From positions 1 through 15,278 of the forward strand of contig JADYYV010000283.1 of assembly GCA_020853455.1 (NCBI GenBank): 15,278 nucleotides of DNA, written 5' to 3'. This DNA is from Alphaproteobacteria bacterium. GTDB lineage: Bacteria > Pseudomonadota > Alphaproteobacteria > Micavibrionales > UBA2020. Below the pieces are notes generated by a model. It saw nothing but the letters and a program-made list of their open reading frames with translations. It was not told the origin of the DNA and searched no databases. The translations under genes were made by a program, and so were the position numbers. Each line of letters opens with the position of its first letter. Position 1 is the stretch's first letter. Positions 14,985 to 15,278 of this stretch are shown here, piece by piece.

Positions 14985-15278
14985 TTATGCCTCGTCTTCG
15001 GGGTTTTGCTGCTGATATTCCCGCGCGCGCTGCAGGATTTTCCACAAGATACCGTTTTCGGCGGCATTTGCACCGGTTTTGCGCAGGTTTACGACATCAG
15101 TCGGCGGCCGCTGCGCCGCTTCCGCGCGGCTGCGGAAAGTGACGGTAAAGGCAGCGCCCCGCCGGGGTTTCGATTCAACCGCGATTTGCGCGCCCAGCTG
15201 TTCGACGATGCCATAGACGACCGACAGGCCAAGCCCCGCCCCGCCCGCTGTCTTGGTGGTAAAAAACGGCTGGAAAAT
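14985..15278 (-). CDS. Sensor histidine kinase, C-terminal fragment (cut by window edge)
   Basis: The last 97 residues of a protein continuing beyond the window. It opens FQPFFTTKTAGGAGLGLSVVYGIVEQLGAQIAVES (described as the F-box plus G2 box: FFTTK, then GGAGLGLS), which is the end of a HATPase_c ATP-binding domain. The strand motif GAAFTVTF closes the domain. After this comes an unusual tail of about 45 residues, polar and helical, ending REYQQQNPEDEA, without a receiver domain. The kinase class and signal cannot be read, because the sensor, dimerisation and N/G1 boxes lie outside. It lies upstream of glpD in the same direction, 65 bases away, so it might influence or be co-transcribed with the glp genes. 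Confidence 0.85.
   Translation of the reverse strand: MFQPFFTTKTAGGAGLGLSVVYGIVEQLGAQIAVESKPRRGAAFTVTFRSRAEAAQRPPTDVVNLRKTGANAAENGILWKILQRAREYQQQNPEDEA

Noticed and set aside
1..15278. Mobile element, prophage, tRNA or rRNA
   Set aside because: No transposase, integrase, phage gene, terminal repeats or RNA-gene signature was visible, and composition appears even across the window.

Overview
The window looks like ordinary chromosomal DNA of an alphaproteobacterium. The supporting evidence is the gene order lptM-lysA-DUF4175 (TIGR02302), a zinc-ribbon membrane protein gene divergent from ftsEX, a CpdR-like receiver ending in Ala-Ala, a PlsC of the alphaproteobacterial KHQSAYET type, and an evenly high G+C content. 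A Rhodospirillales- or Micavibrio-like host is a guess. I see no phage, IS element, CRISPR array, rRNA or tRNA.

Layout: (1) 43-4633, plus strand: a small LptM-type lipoprotein, diaminopimelate decarboxylase (lysA) and a large membrane protein with a glutamine-rich tract (DUF4175), each joined to the next by an ATGA overlap. (2) 4637-6597, minus strand: a zinc-ribbon/single-TM protein, a CpdR-like single-domain response regulator and an alkaline-ceramidase-like (CREST) membrane hydrolase, read in that order and tightly packed. (3) 6598-6750: divergent regulatory region with a perfect 9-bp inverted repeat just before ftsE. (4) 6751-10576, plus strand: ftsE, ftsX, a DUF218 (YdcF/SanA-like) protein, a PlsC acyltransferase and a membrane-anchored alpha/beta hydrolase, probably one envelope operon. 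(5) 10577-10801: intergenic region with a strong hairpin and an AT-rich leader containing a 9-bp tandem repeat. (6) 10802-11521, plus strand: an unrecognised soluble 239-aa protein. (7) 11518-14919, minus strand: glpD, glpK and a small four-TM protein coupled to glpK by a GTGA overlap. (8) 14985-15278, minus strand: the C-terminal end of a sensor histidine kinase cut by the window edge.

Functional reading: regions 1 to 4 are mostly cell-envelope biology, covering LPS transport assembly, meso-DAP to lysine, septal hydrolase control by FtsEX, phospholipid synthesis and lipid-amide hydrolysis. Region 7 is glycerol and glycerol-3-phosphate catabolism, without an aquaporin (glpF) or a repressor in view. 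The least-explained parts are the ceramidase-like/CpdR-like/zinc-ribbon operon, the small membrane protein fused translationally to glpK, and the orphan 239-aa gene with its leader.
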